10,269 bases of DNA from Actinomycetes bacterium (GTDB lineage: Bacteria > Actinomycetota > Acidimicrobiia > Acidimicrobiales > Palsa-688): contig JAKARG010000077.1 of assembly GCA_021819345.1 (NCBI GenBank), forward strand, positions 1 through 10,269, given 5' to 3'. Shown piece after piece: positions 1 through 6,952 of the stretch (position 1 is its first letter; each line of letters starts with the position of its first letter). Position numbers and translations under genes: made by a program. The notes under the pieces were generated by a model. The model did no database searches. It worked only from the letters and a program-made list of their open reading frames with translations, and had not been told where the DNA came from.

Positions 1-200
1 GGGCGTTCCCCGACGGCTCCGCGGCTCGCAGCTCGGTCGCGGCCGTCGTGACCGACATGGTGCGCGACGACCGCGAGGGGGTCCGCTCCTACCTGCTGCA
101 CTGCGAGCGCTCCTCGGGGCAGTACCTCTTCGACGCCCTGGCCGACGCCGGCAGGGACTACGGGATCGACGTCTGTGGCGCAACCGACAAGGACTGGTGA
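1..200 (+). CDS. 3' end of an unrecognised protein (partial)
   Basis: The frame is open from the left edge (first full codon at base 3) to a TGA at 198-200, giving about 65 C-terminal residues that end in ATDKDW. Codons are strongly G/C-ending, like the genes that follow, so it is probably real coding sequence. The stop lies only 4 nt before the fhs ATG, which suggests co-transcription and perhaps translational coupling with the one-carbon genes. The segment LFDALADAGRDYGIDVCG faintly recalls the aminomethyltransferase (GcvT-like) fold, which would suit a folate operon, but it is too short and too weak to name. I cannot assign a function. There is no visible membrane segment or metal-binding motif. 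Confidence 0.6.
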   Translation, partial: AFPDGSAARSSVAAVVTDMVRDDREGVRSYLLHCERSSGQYLFDALADAGRDYGIDVCGATDKDW

Positions 201-204
201 GGAC

Positions 205-1902
205 ATGGCATTCCCTTCGGACCTGGAGATCGCCCGGAGAGCGTCGCTGAAGCCGTTGACCGAGGTGGCCGCGTCGATGGGCATCGGCGAGCACCTCCTC
301 GTCCCCTACGGCGAGCAGGTCGCCAAGGTCGAGCTGGCCGCGATCGACGAGCTGGCGGAGCGGCCGAGGGCCAAGTACGTGGTGGTCTCGGCGATCACCC
401 CCACCCCCCTCGGCGAGGGCAAGACCACCACCACCGTCGGTCTCGGCCAGGCGATGCGCCACATCGGCAAGCGGGCCACGGTCGCCATCCGCCAGCCCTC
501 GATGGGGCCGACCTTCGGCATCAAGGGGGGCGCAGCCGGCGGGGGCTACAGCCAGGTCGTGCCGATGGAGATCCTGAACCTCCACCTGACCGGGGACTTC
601 CACGCGGTCACCGCGGCCCACAACCTGCTCTCGGCGATCCTCGACAACCACCTCCACCAGGGCAACCAGCTCGGCTTGTCGATCGACGACATCACCTGGC
701 GGCGGGTTCTCGACGTCAACGACCGCAGCCTGCGCAACATCGTGATCGGCCTCGGCGCCAAGGAGGACGGTCTCACCCGCCAGAGCGGCTTCGACATCAC
801 CGCTGCGTCGGAGGTCATGGCGATCTTCGCCCTGGCCCGATCGGTGGCCGACCTGCGGGAGCGCCTCGGGCGGATCGTGGTGGGCTACAGCGCATCGGGC
901 ACACCGGTGACCGCCGAGGAGCTGCGGGGCGCCGGCTCGATGGCGGTGATCATGCGTGACGCGATGAAGCCCAACCTGCTCCAGACCCTGGAGAACACCC
1001 CGGTGCTGGTGCACGCCGGGCCCTTCGGCAACATCGCCCACGGCAACAGCTCGATCGTCGCCGACCTGATCGGCATCCATGCCGGCGACTTCTTGGTCAC
1101 CGAGGCCGGCTTCGGAGCCGACATGGGCGCGGAGCGCTTCTTCAACATCAAGTGCCGGAGCTCCGGGCTCACCCCCGATGCCGCGGTGGTCGTCGCCACG
1201 GTGCGGGCGCTCAAGGCCCACTCCGGCAAGCACCGCATCGTCGCCGGCCGGCCCCTGCCCGAGGCGCTGCTCGCCGAGAACCCCGACGAGGTCCACCTCG
1301 GCGGGGCCAACCTCGCCAAGCAGATCGACAACATCAAGCTCCACGGGGTCACCCCGGTGGTGGCGATCAACGCCTTCCCGACCGACCACCCCTCGGAGTG
1401 GCGGGCGATCGAGGAGATCGCCGCGTCGATGGGGGCGCGCAGCGCGGTCTGCCAGCACTTCTCGCAGGGCGGTGCAGGGGCCGTCGAGCTCGCCGAGAAG
1501 GTCGCCGAGGCGGCCGAGGAGCCCTCGGAGTTCGAGCTGCTCTATCCCGACGAGATGCCGCTGCGGGAGAAGATCTCGACGGTGGCGACGAAGGTCTACG
1601 GGGCCGACGGGGTGAGCTACTCGCCGCTCGCCTCCCGCCAGCTCGACCGCTACGAGGCGGCCGGGTTCGGGAACCTGCCGGTGTGCATCGCGAAGACCCA
1701 CCTGTCGATCTCCTCGGACGCCTCGCTCAAGGGGGCGCCCACCGGCTGGACCCTGCCGGTGCGCGAGGTGAGGGCGTCGGTCGGCGCCGGCTTCGTGTAC
1801 CCGATCTGCGGGGACATGCGCACCATGCCCGGCCTCGGGACCAACCCGGCGGCCTTCTCCATCGACCTCGACGCCGACGGCGGGATCGTCGGGCTGTCCT
1901 GA
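205..1902 (+). CDS. fhs: Formate-tetrahydrofolate ligase (10-formyl-THF synthetase)
   Basis: This cytoplasmic enzyme makes 10-formyl-THF from formate, THF and ATP, and can run in reverse to give formate and ATP. The 565-residue length fits the family. Signatures appear in order: the P-loop TPTPLGEGKTTTT with its lysine at residue 73, RQPSMGPTFGIKGGAAGGG, EILNLHLTGDFHA, FGNIAHGNSS, TEAGFGADMGAERFFNIKCR, and near the end ICGDMRTMPGLGTNP. I chose ATG 205 because it starts the usual N-terminal region (DLEIARRASLKPL) and follows a GGTGAGGAC Shine-Dalgarno-like stretch. A GTG at 175 in the same frame would overlap the upstream gene. Two FolD-like genes follow 15 nt downstream, so the product feeds or drains the same folate pool. 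No key residue appears lost. Confidence 0.97.
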   Translation: MAFPSDLEIARRASLKPLTEVAASMGIGEHLLVPYGEQVAKVELAAIDELAERPRAKYVVVSAITPTPLGEGKTTTTVGLGQAMRHIGKRATVAIRQPSMGPTFGIKGGAAGGGYSQVVPMEILNLHLTGDFHAVTAAHNLLSAILDNHLHQGNQLGLSIDDITWRRVLDVNDRSLRNIVIGLGAKEDGLTRQSGFDITAASEVMAIFALARSVADLRERLGRIVVGYSASGTPVTAEELRGAGSMAVIMRDAMKPNLLQTLENTPVLVHAGPFGNIAHGNSSIVADLIGIHAGDFLVTEAGFGADMGAERFFNIKCRSSGLTPDAAVVVATVRALKAHSGKHRIVAGRPLPEALLAENPDEVHLGGANLAKQIDNIKLHGVTPVVAINAFPTDHPSEWRAIEEIAASMGARSAVCQHFSQGGAGAVELAEKVAEAAEEPSEFELLYPDEMPLREKISTVATKVYGADGVSYSPLASRQLDRYEAAGFGNLPVCIAKTHLSISSDASLKGAPTGWTLPVREVRASVGAGFVYPICGDMRTMPGLGTNPAAFSIDLDADGGIVGLS

Positions 1903-1917
1903 GCGCCGGGAGCGACG

Positions 1918-2898
1918 ATGGCCGCGGCGCTCGCCAGGGTCCTAGACGGCCGTGCCCGGCGTGACGAGGTCCTCGCCTCGCTCGCCGCCGAGCTCGATGC
2001 CGCCGGCCGGCCCCCGGTCGGCTTCGCCACCGTGCTCGTGGGCGACGACGAGGCGAGCGCGCGCTACGTCGGGCTCAAGCACGAGGCCGCCCGCCGGGTC
2101 GGCATCGAGGTCCGTGGCGTGGCGCTGCCGGCGAGCACCGATCAGGTGGGCCTCGAGTCCGAGCTCGATGGGCTCGCCGTCGATCCGGCGGTGCACGGGG
2201 TCCTGCTCCAGCTCCCCCTGCCGGAGGGATCGGGGCTCGACGCCCTCGCCGCGGCGGAGCGCATCCCCCCCGACAAGGACGTCGACGGCATGACCTCCAC
2301 GTCTCTCGGCCGGCTGCTGCTCGGAGCTCCCGGGCACCGGCCGGCGACCGCCGCGGGGGTCCTCGACCTGCTCGCCCGCCACGGGGTCGGGGTGGCTGGC
2401 CGGCGGGCGGCGGTGGTCGGGACCGGCACGATGGTCGCCCGGCCCCTCGCCTTGATGCTCCTCGCCGCCGGGGCCTCCGCGGTCAGCCTCCTCGACCCGG
2501 CCGACCCCGACGCCGCCCGAGCCTGCCGGTCGGCCGACCTGGTGGTCTCCGACGCCGCCCGGGCCCACCTGGTCGGCCCGGGCTGGGTGGCGGCGGGGGC
2601 GACGGTGGTCGACGTCGGGGTCTCCTTCGTGGACGGCCGGCTGGTCGGCGACGTGGACCCGGCGGTCGCCGAGGTGGCCGGCACCCTGGTGCCCAACCCC
2701 GGGGGGGCCGGTCCGATGACCGTCGCGATGCTGCTGTCCAACACCCTTGCTGCGGCACGTGCTGCCGGGGGACTCGGATCCCTCGCCGCCGCGTCCCCTG
2801 CCGGCGGGTCCCCCGCCGCCGCGTCCCCCGCCGCTGCTTCCCCTGCCGGCGGGTCTCCCGCCCTCGGATCGCTCCGGCGTGCGGGCGTGGGAGGCTGA
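1918..2898 (+). CDS. folD: FolD-like protein 1 (methenyl-THF cyclohydrolase likely; dehydrogenase doubtful)
   Basis: FolD normally oxidises methylene-THF with NADP and hydrolyses methenyl-THF to 10-formyl-THF. Here the folate-site residues are all present: Tyr50 and Lys54 in YVGLK, Gln98 in LLQLPLP, and Asp123-Gly124 in PDKDVDG. The nucleotide half is divergent: the usual GRS is GTG (168-170), the VGKP that follows is VARP, the HSxT segment after beta-2 is LLDPAD, and the AVG loop is SDAAR. The folate-binding TPVPGGVGPMT is VPNPGGAGPMT. This pattern suggests cyclohydrolase activity with weak or no NADP-linked dehydrogenase, which is an inference. The start is ATG 1918 after GGGAG at 1908-1912. 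From about residue 285 there is an extra tail of roughly 42 residues rich in Ala, Gly, Ser and Pro, encoded by a 15-nt tandem repeat, so the protein is 326 residues against the usual 280-300. Confidence 0.88.
   Translation: MAAALARVLDGRARRDEVLASLAAELDAAGRPPVGFATVLVGDDEASARYVGLKHEAARRVGIEVRGVALPASTDQVGLESELDGLAVDPAVHGVLLQLPLPEGSGLDALAAAERIPPDKDVDGMTSTSLGRLLLGAPGHRPATAAGVLDLLARHGVGVAGRRAAVVGTGTMVARPLALMLLAAGASAVSLLDPADPDAARACRSADLVVSDAARAHLVGPGWVAAGATVVDVGVSFVDGRLVGDVDPAVAEVAGTLVPNPGGAGPMTVAMLLSNTLAAARAAGGLGSLAAASPAGGSPAAASPAAASPAGGSPALGSLRRAGVGG
2785..2859 (+). repeat. Minisatellite in folD-like gene 1 (15 nt x 5)
   Basis: Five adjacent 15-nt units of the type GCCGCCGCGTCCCCT or GCCGGCGGGTCCCCC encode five pentapeptides AAASP, AGGSP, AAASP, AAASP and AGGSP. 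They form the extra C-terminal tail of the first FolD-like protein, beyond the conserved fold. The unit is a multiple of three, so copy changes keep the frame. The tail is probably a disordered linker-like extension. Confidence 0.85.
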
Positions 2899-2905
2899 GG
2901 GCGTG
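2889..2905 (+). promoter_or_regulatory. Ribosome binding site deciding the GTG start of FolD-like gene 2
   Basis: GGGAGG at 2889-2894 lies 8 nt before GTG 2903, inside the last codons of the preceding gene. It is the best Shine-Dalgarno match in the area. It argues for GTG 2903 rather than any start further upstream within the preceding gene. Confidence 0.75.
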
Positions 2906-3832
2906 GACGCGAACGTCATCGACGGCTCTGCGGTCTCGGCGGGGCTCCGGGCGCGCCTCGAGCGGGAGCTCGCGACCCTGCGACGCTCGGGCGGTGCGCC
3001 GGGCCTCGCGAGCGTGGTGGTCGGCGAGGACTACGCCGCCCACGCCTACGAGCGGCGCCTGCGCCGGCTGGCCGAGTCGGTCGGCTGCCGGTTCCAGGCC
3101 GAGCGGCTGCCTGCCGACATCGAGGAGGCCGACGCGCTGGCGACGGTGGGCAAGCTCAACGCCGACCCGCGGGTCACCGGCATCCTCATCCTGCGCCCCC
3201 TACCGCCACAGCTGTCGGAGACCGCCCTCTACGCCACCCTCGACCCGCTGAAGGACGTCGAGGCGGTGCACCCGGTCAACGCCGGGCTGATGGCCCGCGG
3301 CACCCCCCGCTTCGTGCCCTCGACCCCGGCGAGCTGCTTCTGGCTCCTCGACGACTACCTGCGCCGCAGCGGCCGTGACCCGCTCGGCTGGCTGCGGGGC
3401 CGCACGGTGGTCATCGTCGGGCGCAGCCACAATGTCGGCAAGCCGGCGGTCTGGCTCGCCCTCGACCGGGGGGCGGTGGTGATCGACTGCGACGAGCACG
3501 CCTCGGCTGCGGGCCGGCTCGGGGCCTTCACCCGGCAGGCCGACGTGCTCGTGGTCGCCGCCGGCGTCCCCGGCCTGGTCACCGCCGACATGGTGGCCGA
3601 CGGGGTGATCGCCATCGACGTCGGCATCAACGCGGTGCCCGACCGGGCCACCGGGGGGGTGCGCCTCGTCGGCGACCTCGACTTCGACTCGGTCGCCACC
3701 CGGGCCGAGGCGATCACCCCGGTGCCCGGCGGGGTCGGACCGGTGACCGACGTCTGGCTGGTGCGCAACACCCTGCTCGGCGCGGTGCTCCAGCAGACCG
3801 ACCTGTCGATCAGGCCGTGGCCGAGCCCTTGA
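2903..3832 (+). CDS. FolD-like protein 2 (probable monofunctional methylene-THF dehydrogenase, Mtd1-like)
   Basis: This 309-residue FolD-family paralogue starts at GTG 2903, 4 nt after FolD-like gene 1. The Rossmann half is well kept: IVGRSHNVGKP (171-181), DVGIN (239-243) and ITPVPGGVGP (271-280). The folate catalytic residues are replaced. The Lys four residues after Tyr is Leu53 (AYERRL). The Gln of LLQLPLP is Leu97 (LILRPLP). DVDG is DVEA, with Glu120 for Asp and Ala121 for Gly. Yeast Mtd1, an NAD-dependent dehydrogenase without cyclohydrolase, has lost the equivalent Lys and Gln and also has DVEG. Acidic residues after beta-2 (VVIDCDE, 192-198) would favour NAD over NADP. I infer a dehydrogenase-only enzyme that works with the neighbouring copy. 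A regulatory or inactive paralogue is the alternative. Confidence 0.85.
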   Translation: MDANVIDGSAVSAGLRARLERELATLRRSGGAPGLASVVVGEDYAAHAYERRLRRLAESVGCRFQAERLPADIEEADALATVGKLNADPRVTGILILRPLPPQLSETALYATLDPLKDVEAVHPVNAGLMARGTPRFVPSTPASCFWLLDDYLRRSGRDPLGWLRGRTVVIVGRSHNVGKPAVWLALDRGAVVIDCDEHASAAGRLGAFTRQADVLVVAAGVPGLVTADMVADGVIAIDVGINAVPDRATGGVRLVGDLDFDSVATRAEAITPVPGGVGPVTDVWLVRNTLLGAVLQQTDLSIRPWPSP

Positions 3833-5217
3833 GCGCGCTCGCGGGGCAGCGGGCCGAGGCGTGGCTCGACGGGCTCTACGACGTCGAGCGCACCGGCCGG
3901 GCCGGTGCGCCCACCCTCGAGCGGATCGCCGCGCTCGTGGCTGCGCTCGACCACCCCGAGACCGCCTACCGGGTGGTGCACGTCACCGGGACCAACGGCA
4001 AGGGCTCCACCACCGCCATGACCGCTGCGCTCGTCGGCTCGTCGGGGGTGCGGGTCGGCGCCTACACGAGCCCGCACCTGTCGCACCCCGTCGAGCGGGT
4101 CGCCGTCGACGGCCGGCCGATCACCACCGAGGAGCTGTGGACGGCGATCGGGGCGGTCGCCTCGGCCGCGGGGCGGGCCGGCGTCCAGCCGACGTGGTTC
4201 GAGGCAGTCACCGCCGCCGGGCTCTGGTGGTTCCGGGAAGCGGGCGTGGAGGTGGCGGTGGTCGAGGTCGGCATGCTCGGCCGCTGGGACGCGACCAACG
4301 TGGTCCACGGGGAGGTCGCCGTCGTGACCAACGTCGAGCTGGACCACACCGACGTCGCCGGCCCGACCCGGGCCCACGTGGCGGCCGAGAAGGCCGGGAT
4401 CGTCGAGCCGGGCGCCACGCTCGTGCTCGGCGAGACCGACCCTGCGCTCCGGAGCTGCTTCGAGGCCGAGCGACCCGGTCGGGTCCTGCTCCTCGGCTCG
4501 GAGCTCGGGTGGTCGGGGCGCCGGCCCCTCGGCCTCGACGGCCAGATGGTCGACGTGCGCACCCCCTGGGCGGAGCATCCCGGCCTGCTCATCGGCGCGC
4601 TCGGAGCCCACCAGTGCGACAATGCCGTGCTCGCCATCGCAGCGGTGGAGGCGTTGCTCGAAGCGCCGCTGGCGCCCGATGCGCTGCGAGCACTGTCGGC
4701 TCCGGTGATCGCGGGTCGTCTGGAGGTCGTGGCGCGCCGGCCGACGGTCCTCGTCGACGGGGCCCACAATCCGGCCGGGGCCGCCGCCCTCCGAGAGGCG
4801 CTGCAAGAGCTCGACCTCCTCGGCGCGCTCGGCCGTCCGCGCTGCCTCGTGCTCGGGGTGCTCGGGGGCCGGGACACCGAGGGCTACCTCCGGGCCCTCG
4901 ACCCGGGCTGGCTCGACTCGGTCGTGGTCACCGAGCCCCCGTCGCCCCGGGCGCTGCCGGCCGAGGTGCTCGCCAAGCTCGCCGCTACCCTCTGGCCGGG
5001 CCTCCCGGTGGCCGTCGAGCCGGACCCGGCGACGGCCCTCGCCCGGGCCCGGGGGCGAGTGGGTGGAGACGGCCTGGTGGTCGTGGCGGGTTCTTTGTAC
5101 CTGCCGGGGCGCCTCGGGGACCAAGAGCCGGCCGACCGCGCCGATCCGGCCGATCCAGCCGACCGAGCCGACCCGACCGGCGCCGGCCCGAACGAAGGGA
5201 GCACCGATGAGCACTGA
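3817..5217 (+). CDS. folC: Folylpolyglutamate synthase / dihydrofolate synthase
   Basis: This Mur-ligase-type enzyme adds glutamate to folates (and may glutamate-couple dihydropteroate) using ATP. Motifs in order: P-loop VTGTNGKGST (56-65), TSPHL (84-88), FEAVTAAG (128-135), EVGMLGRWDATN (150-161), NVELDHT (172-178), EKAGI (191-195), GRLEV, and DGAHNP from residue 314. The length of 466 is normal for the core plus a roughly 33-residue acidic/Pro tail (ADRADPADPADRADP) encoded by a 9-nt repeat. The start is uncertain. GTG 3817 overlaps the preceding gene by 16 nt. TTG 3829, which shares bases with that gene's TGA, is in frame and would remove four residues. Neither has a strong ribosome binding site, so translational coupling is likely. 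Its place in the operon fits retention of C1-folates by polyglutamylation. Confidence 0.93.
   Translation: MAEPLSALAGQRAEAWLDGLYDVERTGRAGAPTLERIAALVAALDHPETAYRVVHVTGTNGKGSTTAMTAALVGSSGVRVGAYTSPHLSHPVERVAVDGRPITTEELWTAIGAVASAAGRAGVQPTWFEAVTAAGLWWFREAGVEVAVVEVGMLGRWDATNVVHGEVAVVTNVELDHTDVAGPTRAHVAAEKAGIVEPGATLVLGETDPALRSCFEAERPGRVLLLGSELGWSGRRPLGLDGQMVDVRTPWAEHPGLLIGALGAHQCDNAVLAIAAVEALLEAPLAPDALRALSAPVIAGRLEVVARRPTVLVDGAHNPAGAAALREALQELDLLGALGRPRCLVLGVLGGRDTEGYLRALDPGWLDSVVVTEPPSPRALPAEVLAKLAATLWPGLPVAVEPDPATALARARGRVGGDGLVVVAGSLYLPGRLGDQEPADRADPADPADRADPTGAGPNEGSTDEH
5131..5175 (+). repeat. Minisatellite in the folC tail (9 nt x 5)
   Basis: Five adjacent 9-nt units of the form GCCGAYCCN/GCCGACCGN encode ADR, ADP, ADP, ADR and ADP at the C-terminal end of FolC, past the conserved ligase fold. 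Like the repeat in the first FolD-like gene, it is in frame and confined to the gene's 3' end. Confidence 0.8.
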
Positions 5218-5653
5218 TGCGACGATCACCTGGGACGAGGTGGTGGCCCGCCTGGGCGCAGCCCGCAACTACTGGCTGACCACGGTCGATGCCGCCGGCG
5301 CCCCACATGCCGTGCCCGTGTGGGGGGTCGTCGTCGGGGACCGGCTGCACCTCTACGCCAGCCGCAGCTCGCAGAAGGCCCACCACGTCTCGCGCGACCC
5401 GAGGGTCGCGCTCCACCTGGAGAGCGCCGAGGACGTGGTGATCGTCGACGGCCACCTGGAGGACCTCGGGAGGCCGGCCGAGCACCCCGGCGTGATGGCC
5501 GCCCTCGACGCCAAGTACCCCGACGACGCCGACTACCTGCCTTCCCACGACTCCTACTACGACGCCCTCTACCGCCTCGAGCCGTCCCGGGCCCGCACCT
5601 GGGCTCTCGCCGACTTCGACGGCTCGCAGCGCCGGTGGTCGGCCGGCGGGTAG
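5207..5653 (+). CDS. Pyridoxamine-5'-phosphate-oxidase-like split-barrel protein (FMN or F420)
   Basis: This 148-residue protein has the N-terminal pattern of the PPOX / F420-dependent split-barrel superfamily: YWLTTVDAAGAPHAVPVWGVVVGDRLHLYAS (22-52), then a basic stretch SSQKAHHVSRDPRVALHL and VVIVDGHLEDL. These strands normally form a dimeric barrel that binds FMN or reduced F420. The substrate cannot be told from sequence. The start ATG 5207 overlaps the end of folC by 11 nt and follows GAAGGGAG at 5194-5201, a good ribosome binding site. It therefore belongs to the same operon, although no known folate step needs it. F420-dependent reductases are common in actinobacteria, so the F420 reading is reasonable but unproven. 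Its stop codon lies in the first copy of a 33-bp repeat. Confidence 0.85.
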   Translation: MSTDATITWDEVVARLGAARNYWLTTVDAAGAPHAVPVWGVVVGDRLHLYASRSSQKAHHVSRDPRVALHLESAEDVVIVDGHLEDLGRPAEHPGVMAALDAKYPDDADYLPSHDSYYDALYRLEPSRARTWALADFDGSQRRWSAGG

Positions 5654-5746
5654 CCGGCGAGCGTCCCGGCCGGCGCTGGCGGGTAGCCCGCAACGGTCCC
5701 GGCCGGCACCGGTGGGTAGCCCGCAACGGTCCCGGCCGGCACCGGT
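5648..5746 (+). repeat. 33-bp tandem repeat, three copies, spanning a stop codon
   Basis: Copies lie at 5648-5680, 5681-5713 and 5714-5746, each beginning GGGTAGC. The second and third are identical over 33 bp and the first is diverged. The TAG in copy 1 is the stop of the PPOX-like gene, and the same TAG recurs in frame in the other copies. There are no spacers between copies, so this is not CRISPR. It fills most of the 123-bp gap before the serine hydrolase gene. Its CCGGCCGG and ACCGGT blocks could form hairpins. Confidence 0.85.
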
Positions 5747-5776
5747 GGCAGCGCCCGGCGCTGGCATGCTCTGGGG

Positions 5777-6952
5777 ATGACCGCCCGAGGCCTCGTGCCG
5801 CTGCCCCGCCACCCCGTCGGGCTCCCCTGGCCGACCGTCGCCTGGCCGAGCGCGACCCCGCCGCCGGAGTGGGACCTCGGGCCGAGGCTGGGGGAGATGT
5901 TCTCCGACGAGGAGCGCTTCGGGACCACCTACGCAGTGGCGGTCGCCCATCGGGGGTCGTTGGTCTTCGAGCGCTACCAAGGGGAGCTGGAGCACTGGGA
6001 CCGGCCGAGCGAGCCGGTCGGGCCCGGCACCGGGCTGCTGTCGTGGTCGGTGGCGAAATCGGTCCTGCACGCGGCGGTGGGGATCCTCGTCGGGCAGGGG
6101 CGGATCGACCCGCAGGCCCCGGCGCCGGTGGCCGAGTGGTCCACGCCGGGGGACCCGAGGGGTCGGATCAGCGTCGATGACCTCCTCACCATGCGCGACG
6201 GGCTCGACTGGGTCGAGGACTACGACCTCGGAGCGGAGCGCTCCGACGTGATCACCATGCTCTTCGGCGGTGAGGGCGCAGCGGGCGTCGAGGACATGGC
6301 CGGCTTCGCCGCCGACCGACCGCTTGCCGCCGAGCCGGGGAGCCGGTTCTCCTACTCGAGTGGGACCACCAACGTCCTCTCCGGCGTGGTCGCCGGCATC
6401 GTCGGCCGGCACCAGGCCTACCTCGACTGGCTCGCAGCGGCGCTGTTCGGTCCGCTCGGCATGACGAGCGCCCGCCCCGGCCTCGACCGCTCCGGCACCT
6501 GGGCTGCCTCCTCCTACCTGCACGCGAGTGCCCGCGACTGGCTCCGCTTCGGGGAGCTCTACCTGCGTGACGGGGTCTGGGAGGACCGGCGCCTGCTACC
6601 GCAGGGCTGGGTGGACGAGGGCCGTCGCCCGAGGTCGCCCGACGACGCCGGGACCTGGTTCGGGGCCCACTGGTGGACCGACTGCGACGATCTCGGCACC
6701 TTCTGGGCCAGCGGTTACGAGGGGCAGACCGTGACCGTCTGCCCGGGGCTCGACCTGGTAGTCGTCCGCTTCGGCCGGACTCCCGACGGCAGCGGGGCCG
6801 TCGGGGAGTGGAGACGGGCCCTGCTACGCGACCTCGACCCCGCCCGGGACGATCAGCTCCGGGAGCAGGCCGACCCGGCGGAGGGAAGCTCCGGCCATCC
6901 TGCGGGCCGTTCCAGCGGAGAGAAGTCACCGGTGGAGGGGTCCTGCACGTAG
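5777..6952 (+). CDS. Serine hydrolase, class C beta-lactamase / NylB-like family
   Basis: This 391-residue protein has the penicillin-binding-protein-like hydrolase motifs. SxxK is SVAK (Ser91, Lys94), the Tyr motif is YSS (Tyr193 in FSYSSG), and the third motif is GYEGQ (313-317) where true beta-lactamases have KTG or HTG. GLLSWSVAKSV, ISVDDLLTMRDGLDW and PLGMTSA are typical of the 6-aminohexanoate-dimer hydrolase/esterase branch. A role as an amide or ester hydrolase is therefore more likely than antibiotic resistance. No signal peptide is apparent, so it is probably cytoplasmic. The start is ATG 5777, after a weak GGGG. The conserved fold ends near residue 355. The remaining 35 or so residues are read from DNA that is antisense to the 3' end of the convergent PLP enzyme gene (100-bp overlap). 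The substrate is unknown. Confidence 0.9.
   Translation: MTARGLVPLPRHPVGLPWPTVAWPSATPPPEWDLGPRLGEMFSDEERFGTTYAVAVAHRGSLVFERYQGELEHWDRPSEPVGPGTGLLSWSVAKSVLHAAVGILVGQGRIDPQAPAPVAEWSTPGDPRGRISVDDLLTMRDGLDWVEDYDLGAERSDVITMLFGGEGAAGVEDMAGFAADRPLAAEPGSRFSYSSGTTNVLSGVVAGIVGRHQAYLDWLAAALFGPLGMTSARPGLDRSGTWAASSYLHASARDWLRFGELYLRDGVWEDRRLLPQGWVDEGRRPRSPDDAGTWFGAHWWTDCDDLGTFWASGYEGQTVTVCPGLDLVVVRFGRTPDGSGAVGEWRRALLRDLDPARDDQLREQADPAEGSSGHPAGRSSGEKSPVEGSCT

Noticed and set aside
175..204. GTG 175 as the start of fhs
   Set aside because: It would overlap the preceding open frame by 26 nt, lacks a ribosome binding site and adds residues not typical of the family. ATG 205 is better placed.
2747..2902. Upstream extension of the second FolD-like gene within the first
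   Set aside because: The extra residues are Pro/Leu-rich frame-shifted repeat sequence. GTG 2903 has a strong ribosome binding site and matches the normal FolD N-terminus.
5648..5746. CRISPR array
   Set aside because: The 33-bp copies are directly adjacent with no spacers, and no cas gene is present.
5569..5928. Minus-strand protein with 11-residue repeats (PAGTVAGYPPV type)
   Set aside because: It overlaps the ends of two real genes and its repeats are just the translation of the 33-bp DNA repeat. There is no start signal or family match.
3355..6523. Very long open frames on the minus strand (637 and 512 residues) opposite folC and its neighbours
   Set aside because: They are antisense to well-conserved genes, are rich in Arg, Gly and Pro, and show no family motifs. 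Long open antisense frames are expected at this GC content.
5777..6952. True antibiotic beta-lactamase
   Set aside because: SxxK is present, but the third motif is GYEGQ rather than KTG/HTG and there is no signal peptide. The NylB/esterase branch fits better.
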